The notes beneath the pieces were generated by a model, which was not told where the DNA came from, did not search any database, and was given only the letters and a program-made list of their open reading frames with translations. A program made the translations under genes and the position numbers. Of a DNA stretch of 64,000 nucleotides, positions 53,186-61,489 are shown one piece after another. This DNA comes from QHCE01 sp041743105 (GTDB lineage Bacteria > Actinomycetota > Actinomycetes > Mycobacteriales > QHCE01): assembly GCA_041743105.1 (NCBI GenBank), contig JBGTNI010000073.1, positions 17,286 through 81,285 on the forward strand, written 5' to 3'. The first letter of the stretch is position 1. Each line of letters opens with the position of its first letter.

Positions 53186-53202
53186 TTACTGACGCTCAGT
53201 AA
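53186..53202. promoter_or_regulatory. Isolated palindrome TTACTGACGCTCAGTAA
   Basis: A perfect 7-bp dyad around CGC lies between the helicase and the convergent VapC gene. It resembles TetR/AcrR operators in form, but no promoter-bearing gene start is adjacent. It could be a bidirectional terminator without a T-tract or a relic operator. Confidence 0.5.
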
Positions 53203-53255
53203 CGAGCTACTTTCTCCGCTGACGTAGTACAGATTGGCCTAGCGAGCGCGATCTC

Positions 53256-53666
53256 TCAGATTGGTGCGACGTCGATCTCGGCTTTGGGGAGCGTTGCCGC
53301 GTAGGCGGCAATGTCGCCAGGGTCGGAGGTGAGGATAACCGCTCGACCATGTTTTGCCCCGGTGAGCACGACCAGCGCATCGATGACATCAGGGTGGTTT
53401 TTCGTGGCTAGAACTGCGTCACCAAGCATCACTCCGGCCCGTTTGTAGTCCTGTTCGGTGTAGTTGAGGTAGACCGTGCAGTCGTGCAAGTAGCGAGAGA
53501 AAATGTAGCGGGTGTGTGGGCTATCGCGCCACACCTGGGCAATCACCGGGCCGGGGACAACGGGCCTTGCATGGCGTGCAATCGCCGCATGCTCGACTTG
53601 CGCTCGTTTCTTGCGTCCCACCAAAGCGATGAGCATCCCGGTGTCGTAGATGACCGCGGCATTCAT
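53256..53666 (-). CDS. VapC-like toxin, PIN domain
   Basis: This 136-aa PIN protein has YDTGMLIAL (Asp8) near the N-terminus, DVIDALVV and TSDPGDI at the C-terminal end. The usual second acidic residue is not obvious: the region reads GPVIAQVWRDS, with Gln-Trp-Arg. It belongs to the same subfamily as the PIN protein at 55930-56310. It overlaps the antitoxin gene by 4 bases. Confidence 0.88.
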   Translation of the reverse strand: MNAAVIYDTGMLIALVGRKKRAQVEHAAIARHARPVVPGPVIAQVWRDSPHTRYIFSRYLHDCTVYLNYTEQDYKRAGVMLGDAVLATKNHPDVIDALVVLTGAKHGRAVILTSDPGDIAAYAATLPKAEIDVAPI

Positions 53667-53974
53667 GCGGCGTCAGTCAACGCCGCACCCAGCAGCGCAT
53701 CCCACCTGGCCACGATCCGTGTTTGTTCATCCGCGCTGAGTCGGTCATCGATTGCTGGCGGCGGCCACGAAAGCATCGGCGTGGGTTTCTCGCTGTCAGC
53801 GATACGCCGATCAATGTCAGCGAACGCGGTGGCAACACGTTCGTCGCGTTCGACAGCCTCTAGAGCCGCACTGCTCATGTAGGACGAGACGTCCTTCCCC
53901 GCGTGGGCCGCGGCCGCTTTGATACGAGCCGCGCGAGCTTCGTCCACCGAGATAGAGAACCTTGTCTTTGTCAC
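53663..53974 (-). CDS. Ribbon-helix-helix antitoxin
   Basis: This 103-aa partner has an N-terminal RHH domain (RFSISVDEARAARIKAAAAH, then GKDVSSYMSSAALEAVER) and a Pro-rich linker before a C-terminal toxin-binding segment (DEQTRIVARWDALLG). It starts at ATG 53974. It should repress its own promoter. Confidence 0.88.
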   Translation of the reverse strand: MTKTRFSISVDEARAARIKAAAAHAGKDVSSYMSSAALEAVERDERVATAFADIDRRIADSEKPTPMLSWPPPAIDDRLSADEQTRIVARWDALLGAALTDAA

Positions 53975-54237
53975 ACCACGAGCGTAACACGTCGTGTGAC
54001 GTTCTCGCGTTACGCCATAACCGAGCTGCTGACCCTAGACGAGCGATACTTTCGCGTTGTGGCGCGTTGCAAGGCGGCAGCTTTTGCCTCCTACCGACGG
54101 ATGCGGCGTAACGCGCCGGTACCGCTCCATGTTGCTACACAGTGGACAAAGGGTTCCGGGAAGTGCGATATTTGGTGACCTCACAAGCGCCGGGCGATGT
54201 GATCGCCGTACGGGTGCCATTGTTGCGGAGGGCCATG

Positions 54238-55587
54238 ATGTCTGAGACGGTGACCACCCAGACGCCGAGCGAGCCAGAGCTCAAGCGGGTCATTGGACCC
54301 AAGCTGCTGCTGTTCTTCGTCCTCGGCGATGTTCTGGGCACCGGCATCTATGCTCTCATCGGCAAGGTCTCGGGTGAGGTAGGCGGTGCCATCTGGGCAC
54401 CATTCCTCGCGGCATTCGTGGTGGCCTTGCTCACCGCCGGCTCCTACATCGAGCTGGTGGGGAAATATCCGCGGGCCGCGGGAGCGGCCTTGTACACCCA
54501 CAAAGCATTTGGCATACATTTCCTGACCTTCATGGTGGCATTCACGGTGATGTCATCAGGTCTGACGTCGGCGAGTGCGGCGGCTCGCGCTTTCGGCGGC
54601 GATTACCTCAAAGAGTTCGTAGATATTCCCACTGTGTTGGTAGCTGTCGCGTTCATCATCGCGGTGGCGTTGATCAACTTCCGCGGTGTCTCCGAATCGG
54701 TGAAAGCCAACTTCGCGCTGACCACGGTGGAACTGTCGGGTCTGCTGCTGATCCTCGGTATCGGCGTGTGGGCGGTGTTGCACGGCGACGGCGAACCGTC
54801 GCGACTCACCGAATTCGACGGAGATAGCTCAGTTCCCATGCTCGTCACCAGCGGGGCGGCACTGGCGTTCTACGCGTTCGTGGGGTTCGAAGACTCCGTG
54901 AACATGGCCGAAGAAGTCAAGTACCCGGGCAAAGTCTTCCCCCGTGCGTTGCTACTGGGCATGTGTATCGCCGGTGTGATCTACATAGCGGTGGCTTTGA
55001 CCTCCTCATTGCTGGTCCCGGCCAACGTGTTGAGTGATTCCGATGGCCCGTTGCTGGAAGTGGTCAAAGAGGGTTGGCCGGGCTTCCCGCTGTGGCTGTT
55101 CGCGCTGATCGCGTTGTTCGCGGTCACCAACTCCGCACTGCTCAACATGCTCATGGCTAGCCGATTGGTCTACGGAATGTCCAACGAACGCATCCTGCCT
55201 ACCGCATTTGGTCTGGTGCATCCGTTCCGCCGTACCCCATGGGTTGCGATCGTCTTCACTACACTGCTGGCACTGCTGCTGGTAGTCACCGGCGATGTCG
55301 CCGACCTCGGCGGCACCACGTCGTTGTTGCTGCTCTCTGTCTTCACCGTGGTGAACATCGCGGTCCTCGTGCTTCGCAAGGACACGGTGGACCACAAGCA
55401 TTTTCGGGTGCCCACGTTCATTCCGGTGCTGGGCGCTATTACGTGTGCGTACTTAGCTAGCCCGTGGTCGGGCAGGGACGCTGAACAGTACCGAACCGCG
55501 GTGTATCTATTGCTGGTCGGCATCGTGCTGTATGCAATCAACTATCTGTTCACGCGTGACCGCGCCAGCACGGCCGCCCGAAGTTAG
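54238..55587 (+). CDS. APC-family amino acid permease
   Basis: This 449-aa permease has about 12 membrane helices. The family start is LLLFFVLGDVLGTGIYALIG; other features are AGSYIELVGKYPRAAGAALY and FYAFVGFEDSVNMAEEVKYP. It is like cationic amino acid or ethanolamine-type APC transporters; the substrate is not known. I chose ATG 54238 (GGAGGG 5 bases upstream) over the in-frame ATG 54235. It is flanked on both sides by related VapBC modules. Confidence 0.93.
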   Translation: MSETVTTQTPSEPELKRVIGPKLLLFFVLGDVLGTGIYALIGKVSGEVGGAIWAPFLAAFVVALLTAGSYIELVGKYPRAAGAALYTHKAFGIHFLTFMVAFTVMSSGLTSASAAARAFGGDYLKEFVDIPTVLVAVAFIIAVALINFRGVSESVKANFALTTVELSGLLLILGIGVWAVLHGDGEPSRLTEFDGDSSVPMLVTSGAALAFYAFVGFEDSVNMAEEVKYPGKVFPRALLLGMCIAGVIYIAVALTSSLLVPANVLSDSDGPLLEVVKEGWPGFPLWLFALIALFAVTNSALLNMLMASRLVYGMSNERILPTAFGLVHPFRRTPWVAIVFTTLLALLLVVTGDVADLGGTTSLLLLSVFTVVNIAVLVLRKDTVDHKHFRVPTFIPVLGAITCAYLASPWSGRDAEQYRTAVYLLLVGIVLYAINYLFTRDRASTAARS

Positions 55588-55627
55588 AACAGCAACTTCC
55601 GAAAGGTCGCCGAAGACCGGCAATTTA

Positions 55628-55646
55628 CATACCTGAGTATGGTATG
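55628..55646. promoter_or_regulatory. Probable operator of the second flanking VapBC module
   Basis: The half-sites CATACC (55628-55633) and GGTATG (55641-55646), 7 bases apart, form a dyad 8 bases before the antitoxin ATG. This is the expected place for VapBC autorepression. Confidence 0.65.
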
Positions 55647-55654
55647 TTCTGACT

Positions 55655-55933
55655 ATGGTAGCGGAGCGACTTACTTTCAGCCTTCCCCAAGAGGCAGTCA
55701 GTACTGCACGGAGGGCGGCCCAGAAAGAAGGTGTCAGCCTTTCTTCGTGGGTGGCCAGTGCCATGCGGGGAAGGGCTGAGCTTGCCCAGACTAAAGAAAT
55801 CCTTGATGAACTCATCGCGGAATCAGATCCACCTACGGCCGAAGAGCTCGCGTGGATGGGAGCGGCTCTCTCGCTTGCGCGTAGAGCAAATTCGAGCAAG
55901 GCAGATTCGGCGGAAGAGGTTCGGGCGGCTTGA
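55655..55933 (+). CDS. Ribbon-helix-helix antitoxin
   Basis: This 92-aa antitoxin has RLTFSLPQEAVSTARRAAQK and GVSLSSWVASAMRGRAEL, an RHH DNA-binding domain, and an acidic C-terminal tail (EILDELIAESDPPTAEELAW). Its stop overlaps the toxin start (TTGA). It is similar in layout to the antitoxin at 53663-53974. Confidence 0.88.
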   Translation: MVAERLTFSLPQEAVSTARRAAQKEGVSLSSWVASAMRGRAELAQTKEILDELIAESDPPTAEELAWMGAALSLARRANSSKADSAEEVRAA

Positions 55934-56310
55934 TCGTTGTTTACGACACCGGTGCGCTTATTGCGGTGGAGAAGTCTTCTTCAGTTATCCTCCGGCTCGC
56001 TCGCCAGGTTGCTGATGCCGGCCACCAGCCCTCAATTCCTGCTGTGGTGGCTGCTCAAGCCTTGCGCGATCCGGCCCGACAGATACGACTCGTGCGATTT
56101 CTTCGTGCTGCGAAGATCGCACCCTTTACCGGTGAGACAGTGCCGCGGGTGGGCCGCATTCTCGCGCTAAGTAGAACCAGTGATGTCGTGGATGCGGCTG
56201 TTGTCGATCTAGCGCACCGAGTCGGTGCATTGATAGTCACTAGCGATCCGGGTGATATTGGCAAACTTGTAGAAGCCATGAATTGGGGCATACCAATCCT
56301 CGCGTTGTAA
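55930..56310 (+). CDS. VapC-like toxin, PIN domain
   Basis: This 126-aa PIN protein has VVYDTGALIAV (Asp6), DVVDAAVVDLA and TSDPGDI, as in the toxin at 53256-53666. The second acidic position again reads AVVAAQALRDP, with Gln-Ala-Leu-Arg. Both toxins thus share an altered active site and a recent ancestor. The start is a TTG at 55930 overlapping the antitoxin stop. Confidence 0.88.
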   Translation: MIVVYDTGALIAVEKSSSVILRLARQVADAGHQPSIPAVVAAQALRDPARQIRLVRFLRAAKIAPFTGETVPRVGRILALSRTSDVVDAAVVDLAHRVGALIVTSDPGDIGKLVEAMNWGIPILAL

Positions 56311-56473
56311 CTGTGGGCAATGCGACGTATCGAGGTATCGACCAAGACGTCGCCGAGCCAGCCGGGGCTTGGCGTGAGTAGCATCACGCGTGCGGCTGCG
56401 CCTATCTCAGCTATCCGCATGCCAATCCTGTGGCACATCGTGCCGCCCATGTCCATGTATTAAGGAGAAGATC
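56311..56473. other. thrS upstream region
   Basis: No gene. A GC-rich hairpin-like segment (GCCAGCCGGGGCTTGGC region near 56358) lies upstream of thrS, and AAGGAG stands 6 bases before its GTG. I saw no T-box specifier. Confidence 0.4.
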
Positions 56474-58492
56474 GTGTCTGCACCCCGTGCGCTAGCCGTG
56501 TCCACCACCATAATGGTGCGTGCCGGCACAACCGCGGCGGACGCGAGCGCCGCGGCCGGCGCGAAGGCGAGTGGTCCCGACGCGATCATCGTGGTGCGGG
56601 AAGTCGACGGCGGAGTGCTGCGCGACCTAGCGTGGGCGCCTGAGGTCGATACCGAGGTCGAGCTTGCGGCGGCAAGCTCCGATGACGGGCGTGCCGTGAT
56701 CCGGCACTCCTGCGCTCACGTTGCGGCCCAAGCTGTACAGCAGCTCTTCCCCGGCACCTTGCTGGGCATCGGGCCGCCGGTGGAGAACGGCTTCTACTAC
56801 GATTTCTTGCCCGAGCGGCCCTTTACGCTTGAGGACCTGGGGCGCATCGAAGACCGCATGAAACAAATCATCAAGGCCGGCCAGCTGTTTTCCCGACGTG
56901 TCACCACGGCAGACCAAGCCGCCAAAGAGCTCGCCCATGAGCGCTTCAAACTCGAACTCATCGATCTCAAGTCCACAAGCGACGACACCGAATCGGCCGC
57001 GGAAGGCGCATCGGTGGAGGTCGGCGCCGGCGAGCTCACGATGTACGATAACCTCGACGCCCGGTCAGGCGAACGCCTCTGGACGGACCTGTGCCGTGGC
57101 CCGCACGTGCCTACCACCCACTTCATTCCGGCTTTCAAACTAATGCGCACAGCAGCTGCATACTGGCGGGGGAGTGAGAAGAACCCACAACTACAACGGA
57201 TTTACGGGACCGCCTGGGAGAGTAAAGACTCGCTGAAAGAACACCTCCGGCTGTTGGAAGAGGCGGCTAAGCGGGATCATCGCAAGCTTGGTGCCGAGCT
57301 GGATCTGTTCAGCTTCCCCGACGAGATCGGTTCTGGGTTGGCGGTGTTCCATCCCAAGGGCGGGATCATTCGTCGAGAGATGGAAGGTTACTCCCGGCAA
57401 CGCCATCAGGACGCGGGATATGAGTTCGTGAACTCGCCGCATATCACCAAGGAAAACCTTTTCCGGACCTCTGGGCACTTGCCGTACTACGCCGACACAA
57501 TGTTCCCACCCATGGAGTTCGAGGGCGCGAACTACTACCTCAAGCCCATGAACTGCCCGATGCATAACCTGATTTTCAAGGCGCGGGGGCGGTCGTATCG
57601 TGAGCTGCCGTTGCGGCTGTTCGAGTTCGGAACGGTATACCGCTACGAGAAATCGGGCGTGGTGCACGGCCTGACCCGGGTGCGTGGCCTGACCATGGAC
57701 GACTCGCACATCTACTGCACGAAGGAGCAGATGCCCGGCGAGCTAAAGACCTTGCTTGCTTTTGTGCTGGATCTGCTGCGTGACTATGGCCTAAACGACT
57801 TCTACCTCGAGTTGTCCACTCGCGACGATTCGCCGAAGTTCATCGGCGAGCCCGAGCAATGGGAAGAAGCGACGCAGGTGCTGCGGCAGGCCGCCGAGGA
57901 GTCCGGGCTGGAGTTGGTGCCCGACCCCGGTGGCGCCGCGTATTACGGGCCCAAAATCTCCGTCCAGGCCAAGGACGCGATCGGACGCACCTGGCAGATG
58001 TCGACCATTCAGGTCGACTTCAACCAGCCACAACGCTTCGAGTTGGAGTACCAGGCCGCCGACGGTAGCCGCCAACAGCCAGTGATGATCCACCGGGCGT
58101 TGTTCGGGTCCATCGAACGGTTTTTCGGAGTACTCACCGAGCACTATGCCGGCGCCTTCCCGGCATGGCTGGCGCCGGTTCAGGTGGTGGGTATTCCCAT
58201 TGCTGACACTCACATCGATCACTTGGACGCCTTTGTGGCGCAGTTGCGCGGCCACGGTATTCGGGCGCAGGTGGACTACGCCGACGAACGGATGCAGAAG
58301 AAGATCCGCACCGCGCAGCAGAACAAGATCCCGTTCATGGCGATCGCCGGTGACGAAGACGTGGCGGCAGGCGCGGTGTCGTTCCGGTACCGCGATGGCT
58401 CGCAGCGCAACACGGTTCCACTGGCCGACGCAGTTACCCATGTCGTGGATGTGGTGCGTAGCCGCGTCAACGTGGGACCATCGGCGCAATGA
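56474..58492 (+). CDS. thrS: Threonyl-tRNA synthetase
   Basis: This 672-aa class II synthetase charges tRNA(Thr). In order: a TGS domain (1-65), the editing domain with HSCAHVAAQAVQQLFPG, class II motif 1, the zinc-binding Cys in KPMNCPMHN, motif 2 YRYEKSGVVHGLTRVRGLTMDDSH (shown in part), motif 3 MIHRALFGSIERFFGVL, and the anticodon domain. GTG start with AAGGAG; a longer frame opens at 56390. It heads the PIM cluster, as Rv2614c does. Confidence 0.97.
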   Translation: MSAPRALAVSTTIMVRAGTTAADASAAAGAKASGPDAIIVVREVDGGVLRDLAWAPEVDTEVELAAASSDDGRAVIRHSCAHVAAQAVQQLFPGTLLGIGPPVENGFYYDFLPERPFTLEDLGRIEDRMKQIIKAGQLFSRRVTTADQAAKELAHERFKLELIDLKSTSDDTESAAEGASVEVGAGELTMYDNLDARSGERLWTDLCRGPHVPTTHFIPAFKLMRTAAAYWRGSEKNPQLQRIYGTAWESKDSLKEHLRLLEEAAKRDHRKLGAELDLFSFPDEIGSGLAVFHPKGGIIRREMEGYSRQRHQDAGYEFVNSPHITKENLFRTSGHLPYYADTMFPPMEFEGANYYLKPMNCPMHNLIFKARGRSYRELPLRLFEFGTVYRYEKSGVVHGLTRVRGLTMDDSHIYCTKEQMPGELKTLLAFVLDLLRDYGLNDFYLELSTRDDSPKFIGEPEQWEEATQVLRQAAEESGLELVPDPGGAAYYGPKISVQAKDAIGRTWQMSTIQVDFNQPQRFELEYQAADGSRQQPVMIHRALFGSIERFFGVLTEHYAGAFPAWLAPVQVVGIPIADTHIDHLDAFVAQLRGHGIRAQVDYADERMQKKIRTAQQNKIPFMAIAGDEDVAAGAVSFRYRDGSQRNTVPLADAVTHVVDVVRSRVNVGPSAQ

Positions 58493-59070
58493 GTGGGCCG
58501 GACATGTCGTCTGATGGACAGCCCGGTGGGGTCGATCCCGCCGGGCTGTTGACTACGGCAGGCATAGCCGACGACATTCATCGGCTATGGACACCACACC
58601 GCATGGTTTATCTGCGGGGTGAAGGCAAACCACGTGATGACTCCGAATGCCCGTTCTGTCTAATTCCCAAACACCCAGATGACCAATCCCTCGTGGTCGC
58701 GCGCGGCGAGTTGGTTTACGCCGTCCTCAACCTCTATCCGTACGCGGCGGGTCATCTACTGGTCTGCCCGTACCGGCACATCCCTTCCTACCTCGACCTC
58801 ACATCGGCTGAGCTCATCGAGTTCGGCCAATTCACCCAGGCCGCCATGCGCACCCTGCGGGCCAGCAGCGGCTGCCACGGCTTCAACGTCGGCATGAATC
58901 TGGGTGCGGTTGCCGGTGCCGGTATCGCGGCGCATCTGCATCAGCACGTGGTGCCCCGGTGGGCCGGCGACAGTAATTTCATGCCGATCGTCGGCCGTAC
59001 CAAGATGCTGCCAGAGCTACTCGGCGACACACGTGAGCGGCTGGCCACCGCGTGGGATATCACGGGATAG
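58489..59070 (+). CDS. HIT-family hydrolase (Ap4A phosphorylase type)
   Basis: This 193-aa protein has CPFCLIPKHPDD, LNLYPYAAGHLLVCPYRH and the histidine triad HLHQHVVPRW. It is the Rv2613c family, in which Ap4A phosphorylase activity is known for the M. tuberculosis member. It overlaps the thrS stop by 4 bases (ATGA). In mycobacteria pgsA follows immediately; here an opposite-strand gene lies between them. Confidence 0.95.
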   Translation: MSGPDMSSDGQPGGVDPAGLLTTAGIADDIHRLWTPHRMVYLRGEGKPRDDSECPFCLIPKHPDDQSLVVARGELVYAVLNLYPYAAGHLLVCPYRHIPSYLDLTSAELIEFGQFTQAAMRTLRASSGCHGFNVGMNLGAVAGAGIAAHLHQHVVPRWAGDSNFMPIVGRTKMLPELLGDTRERLATAWDITG

Positions 59071-59080
59071 AACTTCGCCT

Positions 59081-59803
59081 CTAACGGCTATTGCCAGGAG
59101 TTATCCGTGGGCTAGCTATGGCGTGCGCGCATCCACACTTCCGGCTCATGTTCGGCCAGGGGGCCGACTTTGCCATCGGGGCGCCTACGAAATCGAGGAT
59201 CGGTGACGCGACGTGGGCTGGCCGTCGGCGCGGCTTGCGCTCGGATTTCCGACAGCGACAAAGACGGGTCCACGCCGGGCCTGTCGGGCGCGCCGAATCT
59301 GGCCCGAGCGATGGCGGGTAGATCGCCAATCGTAATTGCACGAACTGACGACGTTCCTCGTTTGTGAGTTGCTCAACCGGCCGAATCTTTCCGATCGTTT
59401 GGGCGTAGTGGCACATCAGGCCGAAGTCGGCCATCGGCGCGTCGCTGTGACCTCGAAGACCAACCCGTGGAAAGGTTCCTGGACCCTGCCAGTGTAAATC
59501 CCGCGCCTGTCGGTGCCACAGATCGAACTCTTCCGGATTGTCGGTCTCCACCGCGGCGAATATCAGGGCCGCATCTGGATCGGTGTGGGTGACGTGCACC
59601 GGTTCGGAAGTGAGCTCCCGGAGGCCGTCGACAGCGTCTTCTAGGGTGAGGTATTGGCAGCGGTGTGCACTCCACCGCTGCTCAATCCCGCCAGCTGCCG
59701 GAGTCGCGACGAACTGGTTTCCGGTGATGGGATCGAAAAAGGCCGAAGCTTGCGCGAGCTCAAGCTTCGGAGCTGCCACCACAAGTGTGAACGATGCGGG
59801 CAT
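59081..59803 (-). CDS. Unknown protein inserted in the PIM cluster
   Basis: This protein of about 240 aa runs against the direction of all its neighbours. The N-terminal half is convincing: PASFTLVVAAPKLELAQASA, YLTLEDAVDGLRELTSEPVHV and PDAALIFAAVETDNPEEFDLW, then PVEQLTNEERRQFVQLRLAI. The last 80 residues are rich in Arg, Pro and Ser and may be out of the original frame. I do not recognise the family. The frame extends to 60073 over pgsA, but I chose ATG 59803. Its 3' end converges on the HIT gene. Confidence 0.6.
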   Translation of the reverse strand: MPASFTLVVAAPKLELAQASAFFDPITGNQFVATPAAGGIEQRWSAHRCQYLTLEDAVDGLRELTSEPVHVTHTDPDAALIFAAVETDNPEEFDLWHRQARDLHWQGPGTFPRVGLRGHSDAPMADFGLMCHYAQTIGKIRPVEQLTNEERRQFVQLRLAIYPPSLGPDSARPTGPAWTRLCRCRKSERKPRRRPAHVASPILDFVGAPMAKSAPWPNMSRKCGCAHAIASPRITPGNSR

Positions 59804-59939
59804 ACCCAAGAAACTAGCCGGTCGATGCCGCCGTTGTGCCAATTTCAACCAGAAGCGGCGGCGAGGCCTAGACATAGCGCGACGTGCGATTGCTAGCCGA
59901 CTCCATGCCTGGACCCGCATTCCCGGTAGGGTCTGCGCT

Positions 59940-60560
59940 GTGTTGTCTGAAGTAGCGCGTGGCCAGGTCAATCGAGTGCTGAGACTGCCCGCCGCCGGGT
60001 TGGCCCGGCTGGGCGTTACGCCGAACATGGTGACCCTTGCGGGTACGGTCGGCATTGTTGTCGTCTGCTGCACCCTGGTCCCGCGCGGCTACGTCTTCTG
60101 GTCGGTCTTGGCGCTGGGCTTGCTTGCGCTCACCGATCTACTCGACGGGGCGATCGCTCGCTACACCGGCCGTACCAGCACGTGGGGCGCGTTCCTGGAC
60201 TCAGTCTGCGACCGGATCGCCGACGGCGCGATCTTCGGCTCGTTTGCCTATCTCCTGGCCACACAGCACCGATTCAGCACCGCTGCCGGCGCGATCGCAT
60301 GCGTGGTTACCGGCGCGGTCGTCTCCTACACCAAGGCCAAAGCTGAGAGTCTCGGATTCAGCTGCAACCTCGGACTCGCCGGCAGGGCGGAACGGCTCAT
60401 CCTGGCGGGCATCGGTGCGCTGTTGAGCTCGGCCGGGTTAGAATTTGCCCTCGACATTGCGGTGTGGTTGCTGACCGCGCTGGCCCTGTTCACGATCGCG
60501 CAGCGTTGTTTTACGGTCTGGCAGCAGGCCCGCGATCAATCCACGCAGTCAGCAACGTGA
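59940..60560 (+). CDS. pgsA: Phosphatidylinositol (phosphate) synthase
   Basis: This 206-aa CDP-alcohol phosphotransferase makes phosphatidylinositol phosphate from CDP-diacylglycerol and inositol phosphate, the first lipid of the PIM/LAM pathway. The catalytic motif DLLDGAIAR...GAFLDSVCD is complete: Asp66, Asp69, Asp87, Asp91. Six membrane helices. I chose GTG 59940; the frame is open upstream over an opposite-strand gene. It overlaps the acyltransferase gene (GTGA). Confidence 0.95.
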   Translation: MLSEVARGQVNRVLRLPAAGLARLGVTPNMVTLAGTVGIVVVCCTLVPRGYVFWSVLALGLLALTDLLDGAIARYTGRTSTWGAFLDSVCDRIADGAIFGSFAYLLATQHRFSTAAGAIACVVTGAVVSYTKAKAESLGFSCNLGLAGRAERLILAGIGALLSSAGLEFALDIAVWLLTALALFTIAQRCFTVWQQARDQSTQSAT

Positions 60561-61489
60561 GCAGGCTGGCCGGGAGAGCGTCTGCGGCCCTGTACACCGC
60601 GGGGTGGCGCGCGGTGCGTGCGCTACCGGAACCGATGGCTCAAACGGTATTCAAGCGGGGGGCTGACCTCGCGGTGCGTCGCAATGGCTCGGGTGTGCGA
60701 CGACTGCGAAGCAACCTATCGCGGGTACTGGGTGCCGGCGCGGATCCAGCGGAGCTTGAGGAGACTGTCACGGCAGGCGTGCGCTCCTATGCACGCTATT
60801 GGCTGGAGGCATTTCGGCTGCCTACCTGGTCCACCGAACGCATCCTCGACCGGATGCGCATCAGTAATGCACATCGGTTGTTCGATGCTTACGCACGTGG
60901 CGATGGCATGATCGGTGCGCTGCACCACTCCGGAAATTGGGACCACGCCGGGGCGTGGGCATGCGCCTCCGGGCTACCGCTGACCACAGTAGCGGAACGG
61001 CTCAAGCCCGAATCGTTGTATCGTCGGTTTCTGGCGTATCGGGAAGGGCTGGGTATGGAGATTTTGCCCGCCACCGGCGGTGCACAGGCGCCGCTGGATG
61101 CGCTGACGCAACGCCTCCAGCAAGGGCGTGTCGTGGTCTTACTGGCCGACCGCGACCTCTCACGCCGTGCCGTGGAAGTGAGCTTCTTCGGCGGAAAGGC
61201 TCGTATGCCTGCAGGCCCGGCGCTACTGGCACTTCGGACGTCGGCGCCGCTGATGGTGATCTCGTTGTGGTACGACGGGCCGACGCTGTGCGCTGACTTT
61301 CAACCACCGATACCCATACCCACCACCGGCAGTACCCGTGACCGGATTACGCAGATAACGCAACAGATGGCCGATGGCTTCGCCGCTGGCATCGCGGCGC
61401 ATCCGCAAGACTGGCACATGATGCAGCGGCTGTGGCGCGAACCCGACAAGCCCAGTGAAGCGACGTCTGCCTCGGCTTCGGGGCGGTGA
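60557..61489 (+). CDS. patA: PatA-like acyltransferase of PIM synthesis
   Basis: This 310-aa membrane-associated acyltransferase adds palmitate to the mannose of PIM2. The catalytic HxxxxD is His124-Asp129 in ALHHSGNWDHAG, followed by TVAERLKPESLYRRFLAYRE and VVVLLADRDLSRRAVEVSFFG. The family is the lipid A lauroyl acyltransferase-like group (Rv2611c type). GTG 60557 overlaps the pgsA stop, and its own stop overlaps pimA. Confidence 0.93.
   Translation: MSRLAGRASAALYTAGWRAVRALPEPMAQTVFKRGADLAVRRNGSGVRRLRSNLSRVLGAGADPAELEETVTAGVRSYARYWLEAFRLPTWSTERILDRMRISNAHRLFDAYARGDGMIGALHHSGNWDHAGAWACASGLPLTTVAERLKPESLYRRFLAYREGLGMEILPATGGAQAPLDALTQRLQQGRVVVLLADRDLSRRAVEVSFFGGKARMPAGPALLALRTSAPLMVISLWYDGPTLCADFQPPIPIPTTGSTRDRITQITQQMADGFAAGIAAHPQDWHMMQRLWREPDKPSEATSASASGR

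Noticed and set aside
43136..55646. Shared CATACC half-sites at the TetR and VapBC operators
   Set aside because: The shared six bases are probably chance; the spacers and the regulators (TetR versus RHH) differ.
56311..56473. Possible T-box or attenuator before thrS
   Set aside because: A GC-rich hairpin is present, but no T-box sequence or Thr-codon leader peptide could be found.
59538..59939. Upstream extension of the pgsA frame
   Set aside because: It is antisense to the minus-strand gene at 59081-59803 and adds 134 residues not found in the family.
59804..60073. N-terminal extension of the minus-strand gene at 59081
   Set aside because: It would run over the start of pgsA, and the residues are low-complexity.
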